DNA of 64,000 nt, from the NCBI RefSeq assembly GCF_000770305.1, contig NZ_JNVB01000004.1, positions 1 to 64,000 of the forward strand, in the 5' to 3' direction. This document shows positions 11,523-20,691 of this stretch, piece after piece; positions within the stretch are counted from its first letter, which is position 1; each line of letters begins with the position of its first letter. Made by a program: the position numbers and the translations under genes. The notes beneath the pieces were generated by a model. The model did no database searches. It was not told the origin of the DNA and worked only from the letters and a program-made list of their open reading frames with translations. This stretch comes from Erwinia oleae. Its GTDB lineage: Bacteria; Pseudomonadota; Gammaproteobacteria; Enterobacterales; Enterobacteriaceae.

Positions 11523-11883
11523 GGCAGCCTGTGATCCTTTGTAAATAAGCGCTCTTCTCTTTGTCCGTAAGCGTGATGGTTTTGAAACGACAAAGAGTTA
11601 ACTTTTGCTGTGTTCGTTAAGATCCGCATAGCATAGCTGATAAGCACTCAGCGCAACAACAGTAACCGCCCTGCTGGCGGCCATTTCTCATAAAGGTGGA
11701 AGGCGGCAGGCAAAAAAAGTTGTCTGCCTAATCGCTCAGTAAACAATATGTTATCTGCTTCGCAAAAATTATCAGGAACCCGGCGCAGGGAATGAACACT
11801 TATGAACATCAACAGGGCGTGATTTCAACTGAAAAGAAAGGGAATTTTACATTCAACTAATGGCCTCTGTGCCGGGAGATTTT
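11523..11883. other. Divergent intergenic region leuS / glycine-repeat protein
   Basis: About 360 bp without a gene. It must hold the leuS promoter and leader and the promoter of the plus-strand small gene. On the minus strand TTGCGC followed after about 15-17 bp by TATGCTAT-like sequence (around 11630-11665) could be the leuS promoter, but the match is weak. I see no clear terminator or operator. Confidence 0.4.
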
Positions 11884-12144
11884 ATGAATCCAATTAAACG
11901 TTCGCTACTGGCAGTCGCACTGACGTTAACCAGTTCTGTGGCGTTGGCCAGCGTTCACTCGGTATCCCAGTCGCAGTCTGACACTCGCCATAATGACAGT
12001 GTGGCTGACAGCATGGCCGATGCGGCCAGTGCCATCAACGGCGCCGGTACGGGCTCTTCAATAGGCAGCGGTGGAAACGGCGCGGGCGCGGGCTCCTCAA
12101 TTGGCAGCGGCGGAAACGGCGCAAACCCGGTTGGCGGCGGCTAA
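11884..12144 (+). CDS. Small secreted glycine-rich repeat protein
   Basis: I do not recognise a named family. The 86-aa product has a clear Sec signal peptide (MNPIKRSLLAVALTLTSSVA, then LA and cleavage before SVHS). The mature part has a Ser/Asp-rich stretch (SQSQSDTRHNDSVADSM) and two tandem 13-residue Gly/Ser repeats of the form GAGxGSSIGSGGN, ending NPVGGG. There is no cysteine and no lipobox. ATG 11884 is chosen for its GGGAG site and signal peptide; an in-frame ATG at 11860 would add eight unlikely residues. It sits alone between divergent leuS and ybeL with its own terminator. No E. coli equivalent occupies this position. The role is unknown; a periplasmic or extracellular location is inferred. 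Confidence 0.75.
   Translation: MNPIKRSLLAVALTLTSSVALASVHSVSQSQSDTRHNDSVADSMADAASAINGAGTGSSIGSGGNGAGAGSSIGSGGNGANPVGGG
12040..12117 (+). repeat. Two 39-bp tandem repeats inside the glycine-rich gene
   Basis: Copies 12040-12078 and 12079-12117 each encode GAGxGSSIGSGGN. They differ at several bases, nearly all at third codon positions, so the protein repeat is kept while the DNA has drifted. Confidence 0.85.
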
Positions 12145-12156
12145 TCTGTTCAGGCT

Positions 12157-12198
12157 GCCTGCCCGTACCGCGATTAACGCGGGCAGGCGGCCCTGTTT
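12157..12198 (+). terminator. Terminator after the glycine-repeat gene
   Basis: Perfect 9-bp stem GCCTGCCCG / CGGGCAGGC (12157-12165, 12180-12188) followed by GGCCCTGTTTTA. An inner CCGCG/CGCGG pairing is also possible. The rest of the gap to ybeL shows no clear promoter. Confidence 0.6.
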
Positions 12199-12307
12199 TA
12201 TCCCATCTTTTAGCACCAGAACGTTATTTCTCCGCTGCTTTCCCTCACAGTTGTCGTTTTACCGCTAAAATTAAAACGCTAACGTGCCGGTACGTTAAGG
12301 AGAAAAA

Positions 12308-12790
12308 ATGAACAAGGTTGCTCAGTATTATCAGGAACTGGTTGCATCACTGACCGAACGCATTAACCAGGGCGAGCATGATATTGATGCACTGGTTGAG
12401 AGCGCGAGGATGCGGATGATCAATCGCGGCGAATTGACCGACAGTCAGATTGACGATGTCGTGCGCGCCGTGCGCCGCGATCTGGAAGAGTTTGCCCGCA
12501 GCTATACCGAACATCATGTTGATGCTGGCGACAGCGTCTTTTTACGGGTTATTCGTGAAAGCGTTTGGAAAGAACTGGCCGATATTACCGACAAAAGCCA
12601 GCTGGAATGGCGTGAAGTCTTTCAGGATCTGAACCATCATGGTGTCTATCAGAGCGGTGAAGTGGTGGGATTGGGCAATCTGGTCTGTGAAAAATGCCGC
12701 TTCACACGGGCAATTTACACGCCAGAAACGCTGACCCGCTGTCCGGAGTGCGGGAACGATCAGTTCCAGCGCCAGCCTTTCGAACCGTAA
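12308..12790 (+). CDS. ybeL: YbeL, DUF1451 zinc-ribbon protein
   Basis: 160 aa, the length of E. coli YbeL and close to it throughout. The N-terminal two thirds are helical and charged (VRRDLEEFARSY, DKSQLEWREVFQDLNHHGVY); the C-terminus holds a four-cysteine zinc ribbon (CEKCRF about residue 132 and CPECGN about residue 150). Function is not established. AAGGAG lies just before the ATG. It converges on gltL with a hairpin between them. Confidence 0.95.
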   Translation: MNKVAQYYQELVASLTERINQGEHDIDALVESARMRMINRGELTDSQIDDVVRAVRRDLEEFARSYTEHHVDAGDSVFLRVIRESVWKELADITDKSQLEWREVFQDLNHHGVYQSGEVVGLGNLVCEKCRFTRAIYTPETLTRCPECGNDQFQRQPFEP

Positions 12791-12792
12791 AT

Positions 12793-12821
12793 CTGCCGGG
12801 CGGCGCTAATCCGCCCGGCAG
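12793..12821. terminator. Bidirectional hairpin between ybeL and gltL
   Basis: Perfect 11-bp inverted repeat CTGCCGGGCGG / CCGCCCGGCAG (12793-12803, 12811-12821) between convergent genes. No long T-run follows on either strand, so it may act as a weak or Rho-assisted terminator. Confidence 0.6.
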
Positions 12822-12829
12822 GCGCTACG

Positions 12830-13555
12830 TTAATGCAGGATTTTCGCCAGGAAGTCCTTAGCGCGATCGGATGCCGGATCGTTAAAGAACGCATCTTTTG
12901 GCGAATCCTCCACGATTTTCCCTTCATCCATAAAGATCACCCGGTTAGCCACTTTACGAGCGAAGCCCATTTCGTGCGTCACCACCATCATGGTCATGCC
13001 TTCGTTGGCCAGTTCCACCATGACGTCCAGCACTTCATTGATCATCTCCGGGTCAAGCGCGGAAGTTGGCTCATCGAACAGCATGGCGATGGGGTCCATA
13101 CAGAGCGCGCGGGCGATTGCCACACGCTGCTGCTGACCGCCGGAAAGCTGGCCGGGATGCTTATTGGCATGCGCTGAAAGTCCAACGCGCTCCAGCAGTT
13201 TCAGCCCCTTTTGCCGCGCGGCTTCTTTGTTGCGCTTGAGTACTTTGACCTGGGCAATGGTCAGATTCTCAATAATGGACAGATGAGGAAACAGCTCGAA
13301 ATGCTGAAACACCATGCCGACTTTTGAGCGTAGCTGGGCCAGATTCGTGCGCTTATCGTTCACGGCAATGCCGTTCACTTCAATGCTGCCTTGCTGAATC
13401 GGCTCCAGGCCGTTCACCGTTTTTATCAGCGTGGATTTACCCGAACCGGACGGGCCACAAACCACGACCACTTCGCCTTTTTTCACTTCGGTTGAGCAGT
13501 CGGTCAGCACCTGAAAGTGACCATACCACTTAGAAACGTTTTTCAGGGAAATCAT
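12830..13555 (-). CDS. gltL: Glutamate/aspartate ABC transporter ATPase GltL
   Basis: 241-aa ATPase of the polar amino acid ABC family, as in E. coli. Walker A is GPSGSGKST (about residues 34-42), the signature is LSGGQQQR (about 136), and Walker B ends LFDEPTSALDP. It powers uptake through GltJK with binding protein GltI. The ATG follows the gltK stop directly. It is the last gene of gltI-gltJ-gltK-gltL. Confidence 0.97.
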   Translation of the reverse strand: MISLKNVSKWYGHFQVLTDCSTEVKKGEVVVVCGPSGSGKSTLIKTVNGLEPIQQGSIEVNGIAVNDKRTNLAQLRSKVGMVFQHFELFPHLSIIENLTIAQVKVLKRNKEAARQKGLKLLERVGLSAHANKHPGQLSGGQQQRVAIARALCMDPIAMLFDEPTSALDPEMINEVLDVMVELANEGMTMMVVTHEMGFARKVANRVIFMDEGKIVEDSPKDAFFNDPASDRAKDFLAKILH

Positions 13556-14233
13556 TTAAACTGTCCTTTTTTTCTTTAAATAGCTGACCAACAGTGAAGC
13601 GCTAAGGCTGATAACAAAGTAAACCGCACCGGCAAACAGCACCATTTCGATTTCGGTACCGTTGTTGATGCCGATGGTGTCGGCGGTACGGAAGAAGTCG
13701 GCAAGACTGAGCACGTAGACCAGTGAGGTATCCTGAAACAGCACGATACCCTGCGTGAGCAGCAGCGGCACCATGGCGCGAAAGGCCTGCGGCAGGATGA
13801 TCAGCTGCATTGATTGCCACGACGTCATGCCAAGCGCCAGCGCAGCGCTCCCCTGTCCGCGAGCAATACTGATGATCCCGGCACGGATAATTTCTGAATA
13901 GTAGGCGGCCTCAAAGAGTGAAAAGGCGACCATAGCGGAAATCAGGCGAATATCGGTTTTTGGCGACAGGCCCAGCACCTGTTGTAAAAAGCTGGGTACA
14001 ACCAGGTAAAACCACAGCAGCACCATGACCAGCGGCACCGAGCGGAACAGGTTTACGTAAAGCCGGGCGAACCAGCTGATCGGCTTAAAGCGCGACAGGC
14101 GCATTACCGCCAGAAGGGTTCCCCAGACGATGCCAAATATCACCGCGGTCACGGTGATTTTCAACGTGATGATCATGCCGTTAATCAGGTAGGGCAGGTT
14201 CGGCGCGATGGTGCTCCAGTCAAATTCGTACAT
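13556..14233 (-). CDS. gltK: Glutamate/aspartate ABC permease GltK
   Basis: 225-aa inner-membrane permease with about five hydrophobic segments and the binding-protein-dependent transport loop ([24 protein letters not shown] is the EAA-type motif). It pairs with GltJ. Start and stop overlap by one base with gltJ (TAATG). Confidence 0.96.
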   Translation of the reverse strand: MYEFDWSTIAPNLPYLINGMIITLKITVTAVIFGIVWGTLLAVMRLSRFKPISWFARLYVNLFRSVPLVMVLLWFYLVVPSFLQQVLGLSPKTDIRLISAMVAFSLFEAAYYSEIIRAGIISIARGQGSAALALGMTSWQSMQLIILPQAFRAMVPLLLTQGIVLFQDTSLVYVLSLADFFRTADTIGINNGTEIEMVLFAGAVYFVISLSASLLVSYLKKKRTV

Positions 14234-14973
14234 TATTTACCTCCCATTCCACCGGGCAACCGGACTTTTCGCTCCACCAGGCTCATCAAAAACATCACCA
14301 CCAGATTAATAGCGATATAGGCCACGGTTATGGCAGTAAAGGATTCATAAGCGTGCGCGGAGTAGTCGAGCAGTTTGCCCGCCTGCGCGGCCATATCAAC
14401 CAGCCCGATGGTTGAGGCGATAGCGGAGTTTTTCACCAGGTTAAGCATTTCTGATGTCATCGGCGGCACGATAACGCGATAAGCGTTCGGCAGCAGCACA
14501 TAGCGATAGGTTTGTGGCAACGTCAGCCCCATGGCCAGGCCGGCGTTCTTTTGTCCACGCGGCAGCGACTGAATGGCGGCGCGAACCTGCTCGCAGACGC
14601 GGGCAGCGGTAAACAGACCCAGGCAACAGACGGAACAGACAAAAAACTGGATGTCAGGATCCAGCTCGGACTTAAACCAGATGCTAATATCTTCCGGCAG
14701 CAGTTCAGGTATCACCAGATACCAGATAAAGAACTGCACGATCAGCGGAACGTTACGAAACAGTTCCACGTAGCAGGTGCCGATCCCGGAAAGCAGGCGG
14801 TTGGGGACGGTGCGCAGAATACCGAACAGAGAGCCGACGCAGAAGGCGAGTATCCAGGCGCAAAAAGAGACGGCAAGCGTCACCTTGAAGCCTGACCACA
14901 GCCAGCCCAGATAGGTGGTGTTCCCGAACGGAGCCTGTTGTAGAAAAATGCCCCAGTTCCAATCGATTGACAT
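14233..14973 (-). CDS. gltJ: Glutamate/aspartate ABC permease GltJ
   Basis: 246-aa permease, the same size as E. coli GltJ, starting [23 protein letters not shown] 14973 is preferred: it is preceded by ACGGAGTACGTT and gives the family start, whereas the frame open to 15075 has no homology. The EAA-type loop is [20 protein letters not shown]. The gene begins 14 bp after an intrinsic terminator, so its expression depends on read-through from gltI. Confidence 0.96.
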   Translation of the reverse strand: MSIDWNWGIFLQQAPFGNTTYLGWLWSGFKVTLAVSFCAWILAFCVGSLFGILRTVPNRLLSGIGTCYVELFRNVPLIVQFFIWYLVIPELLPEDISIWFKSELDPDIQFFVCSVCCLGLFTAARVCEQVRAAIQSLPRGQKNAGLAMGLTLPQTYRYVLLPNAYRVIVPPMTSEMLNLVKNSAIASTIGLVDMAAQAGKLLDYSAHAYESFTAITVAYIAINLVVMFLMSLVERKVRLPGGMGGK

Positions 14974-14986
14974 AACGTACTCCGTT

Positions 14987-15010
14987 AAAAAAAGGGTAGC
15001 GAAGCTACCC
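14987..15010 (-). terminator. Intrinsic terminator between gltI and gltJ
   Basis: On the minus strand GGGTAGC-TTC-GCTACCC is followed by seven T residues. It lies just before the gltJ ribosome binding site. In this operon type it lowers permease/ATPase expression relative to the binding protein and forms the 3' end of SroC. Confidence 0.9.
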
Positions 15011-15170
15011 TGAAGATTGGTGAGAGCCTGTATCCGGACGCGATGGGGAACGACCACTGCGTTCAGTAAACCCAACGTCAGCCGCTGTCAGCGCAGCCTG
15101 CGGTCGGGGTGTCTGTCCGGCCCGTATTCAACAATCAGAAGGCGACATGAGCCGCCCTTATTTTCTTTAT
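14987..15170 (-). ncRNA. sroC: Probable SroC-type small RNA from the gltI-gltJ spacer
   Basis: In E. coli and Salmonella the gltI-gltJ spacer is cut from the gltIJKL mRNA and becomes SroC, an Hfq-bound sponge of GcvB. Here the spacer is 197 nt, in the same place, ends in a strong Hfq-type terminator (stem plus U7), and holds no gene. The 5' end is not visible from sequence; I give the whole spacer after the gltI stop. Homology by position is good; base pairing to GcvB was not tested. Confidence 0.55.
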
Positions 15171-16073
15171 TTAGTTAAGCGCTTTGTCGTTCGGCGTTTT
15201 GAACGTTGCTTTCATGTCATCCGACAGCGAAAAATCCATGTTCAGATTTTTAGGTGGAATAGGCTGCTTAAACCACTTATCAAACCATTTTTCCGCTTCG
15301 CCGGAAGTCTGTGCTTTGGCGATGGTGTCATCCATCAGCTTTTTAAAGTCTGCATCGCCTTTACGCAGCATGCAGCCATAGGCTTCTTTGGATTGTGGCG
15401 TGCCGATAATGTCCCAGTTGTCAGGTTTTTTGGCCTTAGCGCGTTCACCAGCCAGCAGTGCGTCATCCATCATGAAAGCAACGGCACGACCGCTTTCCAG
15501 CGTGCGGAAGGAGTCACCATGATCCTTCGCACTGATGATGCGCATGCTCATTTTTTTCTCGTCGTTCAGCTTATTAAGCAGAATTTCAGACGTGGTGCCG
15601 GAGGTAACAACCACGGTTTTCCCTTTCAGGTCCGCGAAGTCTTTAATCGGGCCGCCTTTTTTCACCAGCAGGCGCGTGCCGATAACAAAGATGGTATCGG
15701 AAAAAGCGGCCTGTTTCTGACGCTCGAGGTTGTTGGTGGTGGAACCACATTCAAAATCATAGGTGCCGTTTTGCAGCAGCGGAATACGGTTTTGCGAGGT
15801 GATTGGCAGCATTTTTACCTGAAGGTCGGGCTTATTCAGTTTGGCTTTGATAGCTGCCACAATGGCGTTTGAATAATCCTGAGAGTAGCCAACGACTTTT
15901 TGCTGGTTATCGTAGTAAGAGAAAGGTACAGATGACTCGCGATGACCGACAACGATAACGCCATTTTTGGCAACTTTATCCAGCGTGGACATCTGCGGTG
16001 CGTCTTCTGCACGAGCAATACCGGATGCCAGACCCGCCAGAGCCAGGCAAAGTCCCAGTTTCCGTAATTTCAT
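15171..16073 (-). CDS. gltI: Glutamate/aspartate periplasmic binding protein GltI
   Basis: 300-aa solute-binding protein (E. coli 302). The signal peptide MKLRKLGLCLALAGLASGIA ends before RAEDAP, and the SBP_bac_3 domain starts with LDKVAKNGVIVVGHRESSVP. ATG 16073 has AAGGAG eight bases upstream; the longer frame to 16190 has no homology. First gene of the transporter operon. Confidence 0.96.
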   Translation of the reverse strand: MKLRKLGLCLALAGLASGIARAEDAPQMSTLDKVAKNGVIVVGHRESSVPFSYYDNQQKVVGYSQDYSNAIVAAIKAKLNKPDLQVKMLPITSQNRIPLLQNGTYDFECGSTTNNLERQKQAAFSDTIFVIGTRLLVKKGGPIKDFADLKGKTVVVTSGTTSEILLNKLNDEKKMSMRIISAKDHGDSFRTLESGRAVAFMMDDALLAGERAKAKKPDNWDIIGTPQSKEAYGCMLRKGDADFKKLMDDTIAKAQTSGEAEKWFDKWFKQPIPPKNLNMDFSLSDDMKATFKTPNDKALN

Positions 16074-16412
16074 CTCTAACTCCTTCATTGTGTGGCGCGC
16101 AAAAAACGCGCCGATTATGATGTTATGTTTATTGCCTGCTGCTTTCTTTTCAAATCCCAAGCCGTAACGCGCTTTGAACAGCCATAACATAGCTGATTGT
16201 TAACAATATGAAACAGGAAAGTTTCTTTTTTGCGAGATGCCCCGCACCAAATAATGGCATTTCTGCCACGCTGCGCTTTTATGGCGCATCGGGTGAGCTT
16301 TTATGGTGCAAAAGTATCGTTAACCGGGCGTCACGGCGGTTTTAAAGCGATTTCGCCGTAATATTTTGCAAAGGTCATGCCAGATAGGAGAGGGAGGAGG
16401 GACTGGAAGAGA
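16074..16412. other. gltI upstream region
   Basis: About 340 bp containing the gltI promoter, which I could not place with confidence. It includes a 12-bp palindrome ATTGTTAACAAT (16196-16207) and two 14-bp direct repeats, entered separately. No gene is visible on either strand. Confidence 0.5.
16275..16310. repeat. 14-bp direct repeats, 22-bp period, upstream of gltI
   Basis: GCTTTTATGGCGCA (16275-16288) and GCTTTTATGGTGCA (16297-16310) differ at one base and are two helical turns apart. This spacing fits two bound protein units on one DNA face. The binding protein, if any, is unknown. Confidence 0.5.
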
Positions 16413-16446
16413 GAAAAAACGCTGAATCCGTGATGAATTCAGCGTT
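16413..16446 (-). terminator. Rho-independent terminator after lnt
   Basis: On the minus strand AACGCTGAAT / ATTCAGCGTT (16419-16428, 16437-16446, 10 bp) is followed by TTTTTTCTC. It closes the ybeZ-ybeY-corC-lnt operon. Confidence 0.88.
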
Positions 16447-16452
16447 TAAAGA

Positions 16453-17985
16453 TTAACGGCGTTTTCTTACGCTGACGATCGCAGCGATAACAGCAAACAG
16501 CGCGGTCACTATCCAGACCGACAGGTTGCCAAAGCGTGCATACGGCGTCAGCCCCCGTGTTGGCGTCACCTGAGCAGTCAAAACCTGCGTGGTAAACTGC
16601 GGGATCATCTCCTCCGCATCGCCGTTGGCATCAATCACTGCCGTTACGCCATTATTGGTGGCGCGCAGCAGCGGACGACCCAGCTCAAGTGCACGCATTC
16701 TGGCCATCTGGAAATGCTGCCATGGCCCGATAGAGTGACCAAACCAGGCGTCGTTAGAAATAGTTAACAAAAAGTCCGTGTCGGGGCGGAAGTTATCCCT
16801 GACCTGTTGGCCAAGCACGATTTCATAGCAGATGGCCGCCGTGAGCCGCATCCCGGCTACCTTTAACTGCGGCTGAACATAGGCGCCCCGGCTGAAGGAA
16901 GACATTGGCAGATCGAAAAACGGTGCCAGCGGCCGCAGTAGGGTTTCCAGCGGCACAAACTCTCCGAACGGCACCAGATGATTCTTTTGATAGCGATTCT
17001 GGCTGTTGTAGCTGTAAGGCTGCTCGCCGCCCAGTACGATAATTGAGTTGTAATCGTGATAGCGATTGTTTTCCAGGCGCGAATCGACAATGCCGGTTAC
17101 CAGACTGCTTCTGCTGGCGCGCAGCTCACGATCGATGGTGGTGAGAAACGGTTGCTGATTGCTTTCCAGATCGGGAATAGCGGATTCCGGCCAGACGATC
17201 AGCGGAGTTTTGCCCACCAGCGGGCGGCTCAGAGAGGTGTAGGTTTTCAGCGTGTTGATCAACTGCTGAGGATCCCACTTCATGGATTGCGGAATGTTTC
17301 CCTGCACCAGCGCGACGTCAACAGCGCGATCCGGTTCAGGCTGGTACCAGCTTATTTGCTGCATGGGCCAGGGAAGCAGCAGCACGGCAAAGGCCGCCAT
17401 TCCCGCAACCCAGCGGCGCTTAACCATGGCGAAAACCATCAGGCCGCAAATAACAGAAAGAAGGAAGGTAATCCCTTCAACGCCAACCAGCGGCGCCAGG
17501 CCTTTTAGCGGGCCGTCTATCTGGCTGTAGCCAAACTGAAGCCACGGAAAACCGGTCAATATCCAGCCGCGCAAAAACTCAGTGACCTGCCACAGCACCG
17601 GCGCGGCAATCACCAGCCGCACAACGCTGGCGACGGGAAACAGGCGATTAAGCAGCGCGGTGAACAGCAGCGGATAAAGCGCAAGGTAAGCCGCAAGCAG
17701 AATGACGAGGAAAACGTTGATCGGCCCCGGCATGCCGCCAAAGGTTGCGATACTGACGTAGACCCAATTAATACCGCTGCCAAACAGGCCAAGGCCCCAG
17801 ACAAAACCAATCGCACTTGCCTGACGCGTCGAGCGGTTAAGCGTCAGGCCCAGCAGGCCAGACAGCGAAACAATTGCTGCGGGCCAAAAATCATACGGTG
17901 AAAATGCGCACGTGCCAACGGCACCCGTCAGCAGCGCCAGCAAAAGGCGAACGCGCTGGCGCTGATATAAAGAGGCAATAGCCAT
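16453..17985 (-). CDS. lnt: Apolipoprotein N-acyltransferase Lnt
   Basis: Lnt adds the third acyl chain to lipoproteins in the inner membrane. The 510-aa product (E. coli 512) has about six N-terminal membrane segments and a periplasmic nitrilase-like domain whose catalytic residues are recognisable: Glu in [10 protein letters not shown], Lys in [12 protein letters not shown] and Cys in TAAICYEI. It follows corC by 7 bp. Essential in enteric bacteria. Confidence 0.97.
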   Translation of the reverse strand: MAIASLYQRQRVRLLLALLTGAVGTCAFSPYDFWPAAIVSLSGLLGLTLNRSTRQASAIGFVWGLGLFGSGINWVYVSIATFGGMPGPINVFLVILLAAYLALYPLLFTALLNRLFPVASVVRLVIAAPVLWQVTEFLRGWILTGFPWLQFGYSQIDGPLKGLAPLVGVEGITFLLSVICGLMVFAMVKRRWVAGMAAFAVLLLPWPMQQISWYQPEPDRAVDVALVQGNIPQSMKWDPQQLINTLKTYTSLSRPLVGKTPLIVWPESAIPDLESNQQPFLTTIDRELRASRSSLVTGIVDSRLENNRYHDYNSIIVLGGEQPYSYNSQNRYQKNHLVPFGEFVPLETLLRPLAPFFDLPMSSFSRGAYVQPQLKVAGMRLTAAICYEIVLGQQVRDNFRPDTDFLLTISNDAWFGHSIGPWQHFQMARMRALELGRPLLRATNNGVTAVIDANGDAEEMIPQFTTQVLTAQVTPTRGLTPYARFGNLSVWIVTALFAVIAAIVSVRKRR

Positions 17986-17992
17986 AGAGCGA

Positions 17993-18871
17993 TTATTCTT
18001 CCATTATGGGTTGCGGTGCGTCTTCCGGGATCCTGACATGAACCTGAATAATACGACGGCTGTCGGCCATAGCGACCTTAAAGTGATAGCCGTCAATTTC
18101 AATGCTTTCGCCGCGCGCAGGGAGGTGACCAAACGCCTGCATCACCAGACCGCCGATGGTGTCGACCTCTTCATCGCTGAAGCTGGTTTCAAAGACGTCA
18201 TTGAAATCTTCAATAGGCGTCAGGGCGCGGATAGTATAGGTGTGACGGCTGAGCTGACGGATATCGCGATCTTCTTCATCGTCATATTCATCTTCAATTT
18301 CGCCAACGATCAGCTCCAGAATATCTTCAATCGTCACCAGGCCGGAGACGCCGCCGAACTCATCAATCACAATCGCCATGTGATAGCGCTGCGAGCGAAA
18401 CTCTTTCAGCATGCGGTCAACGCGCTTGCTTTCCGGCACCACGACGGCGGGGCGCAGAACCTCTTCCATGCTGAACGGCGCCGACTCGCTGCTCATAAAA
18501 GGCAGCAAATCCTTCGCCATCAGGATGCCTTCAACGTGATCTTTGTCTTCGCTGATCACCGGAAAACGGGAATGTGCCGACTCAATAATCACCTCCAGAC
18601 ACTCTTCTAAGGTCTGGTTACGCTTAAGGGTAATCATCTGGGAGCGGGGGATCATGATATCGCGCACGCGCTGCTCGGCGATATCCATCACCCCTTCGAG
18701 CATATCGCGGGTATCGGGATCGATCAGGTCGTTCTGCTCGGAATCGCGGATGAGTTCCAGCAGGTCGTCACGGTTTTTGGGTTCGCCGTGAAAAAGCTGA
18801 TTGAGGATAAGGGTGAAAAATCCCTTTTTACTGCCGGGACTGTCATTATTCTGTGAATGGTCATCGCTCAT
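17993..18871 (-). CDS. corC: CorC (YbeX), CBS-pair / CorC_HlyC domain protein
   Basis: 292 aa from the ATG at 18871, the length of E. coli CorC; a start at 18895 would add eight residues. Order: Asp/Asn-rich N-terminus, tandem CBS domains (about 70-190, with IMIPRSQM and [23 protein letters not shown]), acidic linker, C-terminal CorC_HlyC domain. Linked to magnesium/cobalt efflux and, with YbeY and YbeZ, to ribosome maturation. Neither start has a strong ribosome binding site; homology decides. Confidence 0.93.
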   Translation of the reverse strand: MSDDHSQNNDSPGSKKGFFTLILNQLFHGEPKNRDDLLELIRDSEQNDLIDPDTRDMLEGVMDIAEQRVRDIMIPRSQMITLKRNQTLEECLEVIIESAHSRFPVISEDKDHVEGILMAKDLLPFMSSESAPFSMEEVLRPAVVVPESKRVDRMLKEFRSQRYHMAIVIDEFGGVSGLVTIEDILELIVGEIEDEYDDEEDRDIRQLSRHTYTIRALTPIEDFNDVFETSFSDEEVDTIGGLVMQAFGHLPARGESIEIDGYHFKVAMADSRRIIQVHVRIPEDAPQPIMEE

Positions 18872-18954
18872 GGCGTTTTGGTTTCTGTCACTCATGTTGT
18901 GAGGGGGAAGTGTCCCTTACCGGCAAAGGCACGGCCGGGACGATAAAATCAGGA

Positions 18955-19422
18955 TTACGCTTTCTCCGAAATGTACGGGTCGTCATAACCAAGAGCAAGC
19001 ATTATCTCGGTTTCAATCGATTCCATCTCTTCGGCTTCATCATCGTCTATATGGTCATAACCCAGCAGGTGCAGACTGCCGTGAATGACCATATGCGCCC
19101 AGTGCGCCAGCAAGGGTTTATCCTGTTCAACGGCTTCTTTCTCTACCACCTGACGACAAATAATCAGATCGCCGAGCAGCGGCAGTTCAATGCCGGGCGG
19201 CGCTTCAAACGGGAAAGAGAGCACGTTGGTAGGCTTGTCCTTTCCGCGATAGGTGTGGTTCAACGTATGGCTTTCGGCCTCGTCAACCACGCGAATCGTC
19301 ACTTCGCTTTCTGCCTGGAACTGGGGCAGAACCGCTTCCAGCCAGCGTTGAAAATCAGCTTCAGGCGGAAGCCCTTCCGCGCTGTCGCAGGCAAGCTGAA
19401 GATCCAGGATCACCACGCTCAT
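18955..19422 (-). CDS. ybeY: Endoribonuclease YbeY (16S rRNA 3' processing)
   Basis: 155 aa, equal to E. coli YbeY. The zinc site H-x3-H-x5-H is visible as [11 protein letters not shown] (about residues 114-124). YbeY takes part in 16S rRNA maturation and 70S quality control. It overlaps ybeZ by 4 bp (ATGA), so they are co-translated. Confidence 0.97.
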   Translation of the reverse strand: MSVVILDLQLACDSAEGLPPEADFQRWLEAVLPQFQAESEVTIRVVDEAESHTLNHTYRGKDKPTNVLSFPFEAPPGIELPLLGDLIICRQVVEKEAVEQDKPLLAHWAHMVIHGSLHLLGYDHIDDDEAEEMESIETEIMLALGYDDPYISEKA

Positions 19423-20480
19423 TTCTGCTCCTGCGCGGCCAGTTGAAGCGCCAGCGCTTCACGTTTGCGCTCTTCCGCCTGGGCGTCTCGGCGTTTCTGC
19501 TCAGCGGCTTCCCATGCTTCATAGGCGACAACCACGCGTGCAACGACCGGATGGCGTACCACGTCTTCGCTGTGGAAGAAGTTAAAGCTGATCTCTTCCA
19601 CCTCCGCGAGCACCTCGATAGCGTGACGCAGGCCCGATTTCTGATTGCGTGGCAGGTCAATCTGCGTGACGTCGCCGGTGATCACCGCCTTTGAGTTGAA
19701 GCCGATGCGGGTCAGAAACATTTTCATCTGCTCAATGGTGGTGTTCTGGCTCTCATCAAGAATGATAAAAGCGTCATTGAGCGTGCGGCCGCGCATATAG
19801 GCCAGCGGGGCGACCTCAATCACGTTGCGCTCGATGAGTTTTTCAACGCGCTCGAAACCCAGCATCTCGAACAGGGCGTCATACAGCGGACGCAGGTAAG
19901 GATCCACTTTTTGACTCAGATCGCCCGGTAAAAAACCAAGCTTCTCGCCAGCTTCAACGGCGGGACGAGTCAGCAGAATACGACGAACTTCCTGACGTTC
20001 CAGCGCATCCACGGCGGCGGCGACGGCAAGATAGGTTTTCCCGGTACCCGCCGGGCCCACCCCAAAGGCAATGTCATGATCGAGGATATTCGCGACGTAC
20101 TGTGCCTGGTTCGGCGTGCGCGGTTTAATCACACCGCGGCGGGTTTTGATATTTACCGCCTTACCGTACTCCGGCACGCTGTCGTCAGACTGCTCCAGCA
20201 CCCGGCTCTCTTTAATTGAGAGATGGATCTGCTCAGGATCGATATCAGGCACGTTACCGCGAATCGGGGCGGTATCGACGTACAGATCGCGCAGGATGTT
20301 CGCAGCAGCATTGACGTTTAGCAACTTGCCGACCAGTTTGAAAACATTGTCGCGACGGTTGATCTCAATGCCCAGACGACGTTCAAGTTGTTTCACGTTG
20401 TCGTCGAAGGGGCCGCACAAGCTGAGCAGACGTCGATTGTCGGCAGGTTCTAAAGTGATTTCACGTGTTTCAATATTCAA
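19419..20480 (-). CDS. ybeZ: PhoH-like ATPase YbeZ
   Basis: 353-aa PhoH family protein. Walker A is [13 protein letters not shown] (about 140-150) and Walker B ends [10 protein letters not shown]. It partners YbeY. The start is TTG at 20480, set by AAGGATTAG upstream and by the E. coli-like N-terminus [20 protein letters not shown]. The C-terminal 30 residues are a charged Glu/Arg/Ala helix. First gene of ybeZ-ybeY-corC-lnt. Confidence 0.96.
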   Translation of the reverse strand: MNIETREITLEPADNRRLLSLCGPFDDNVKQLERRLGIEINRRDNVFKLVGKLLNVNAAANILRDLYVDTAPIRGNVPDIDPEQIHLSIKESRVLEQSDDSVPEYGKAVNIKTRRGVIKPRTPNQAQYVANILDHDIAFGVGPAGTGKTYLAVAAAVDALERQEVRRILLTRPAVEAGEKLGFLPGDLSQKVDPYLRPLYDALFEMLGFERVEKLIERNVIEVAPLAYMRGRTLNDAFIILDESQNTTIEQMKMFLTRIGFNSKAVITGDVTQIDLPRNQKSGLRHAIEVLAEVEEISFNFFHSEDVVRHPVVARVVVAYEAWEAAEQKRRDAQAEERKREALALQLAAQEQK

Positions 20481-20606
20481 ACTAATCCTTTGGGTCGCTC
20501 AGGGCCAGTTAAGGATGGCATTTTCATCGGGACATCGCTGCGGTGATCCGCCATGTCACAGGAGAATTATTTATGGCTGTGCGCTAATGCGCAAGCGCAG
20601 GAAAAG

Positions 20607-20635
20607 ATATTTGGGCGCTGCTTTCAGAAAGCAAG
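20607..20635 (-). promoter_or_regulatory. Possible sigma-32 type promoter of ybeZ
   Basis: The minus strand reads CTTGCT, 14 bp, CCCAAATAT, resembling the heat-shock consensus CTTGAA and CCCCATnT, about 125 bp before ybeZ. In E. coli this operon is heat-shock induced. The match is partial. The rest of the 20481-20691 gap shows no gene. Confidence 0.35.
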
Positions 20636-20691
20636 TGTAACGCGGTGAATAGATGCAGCGAACCCGGAAGGCCCGCCGCATTCATTAGCGA

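Noticed and set aside
15001-15075. Upstream extension of gltJ to 15075
   Set aside because: It would run through the terminator hairpin and adds 34 residues without homology; ATG 14973 has a good ribosome binding site.
16231-16258. TTGGTGCGGGGCATCTCGCA on the minus strand as a sigma-54 promoter for gltI
   Set aside because: The GG and GC elements are spaced three bases too far apart.
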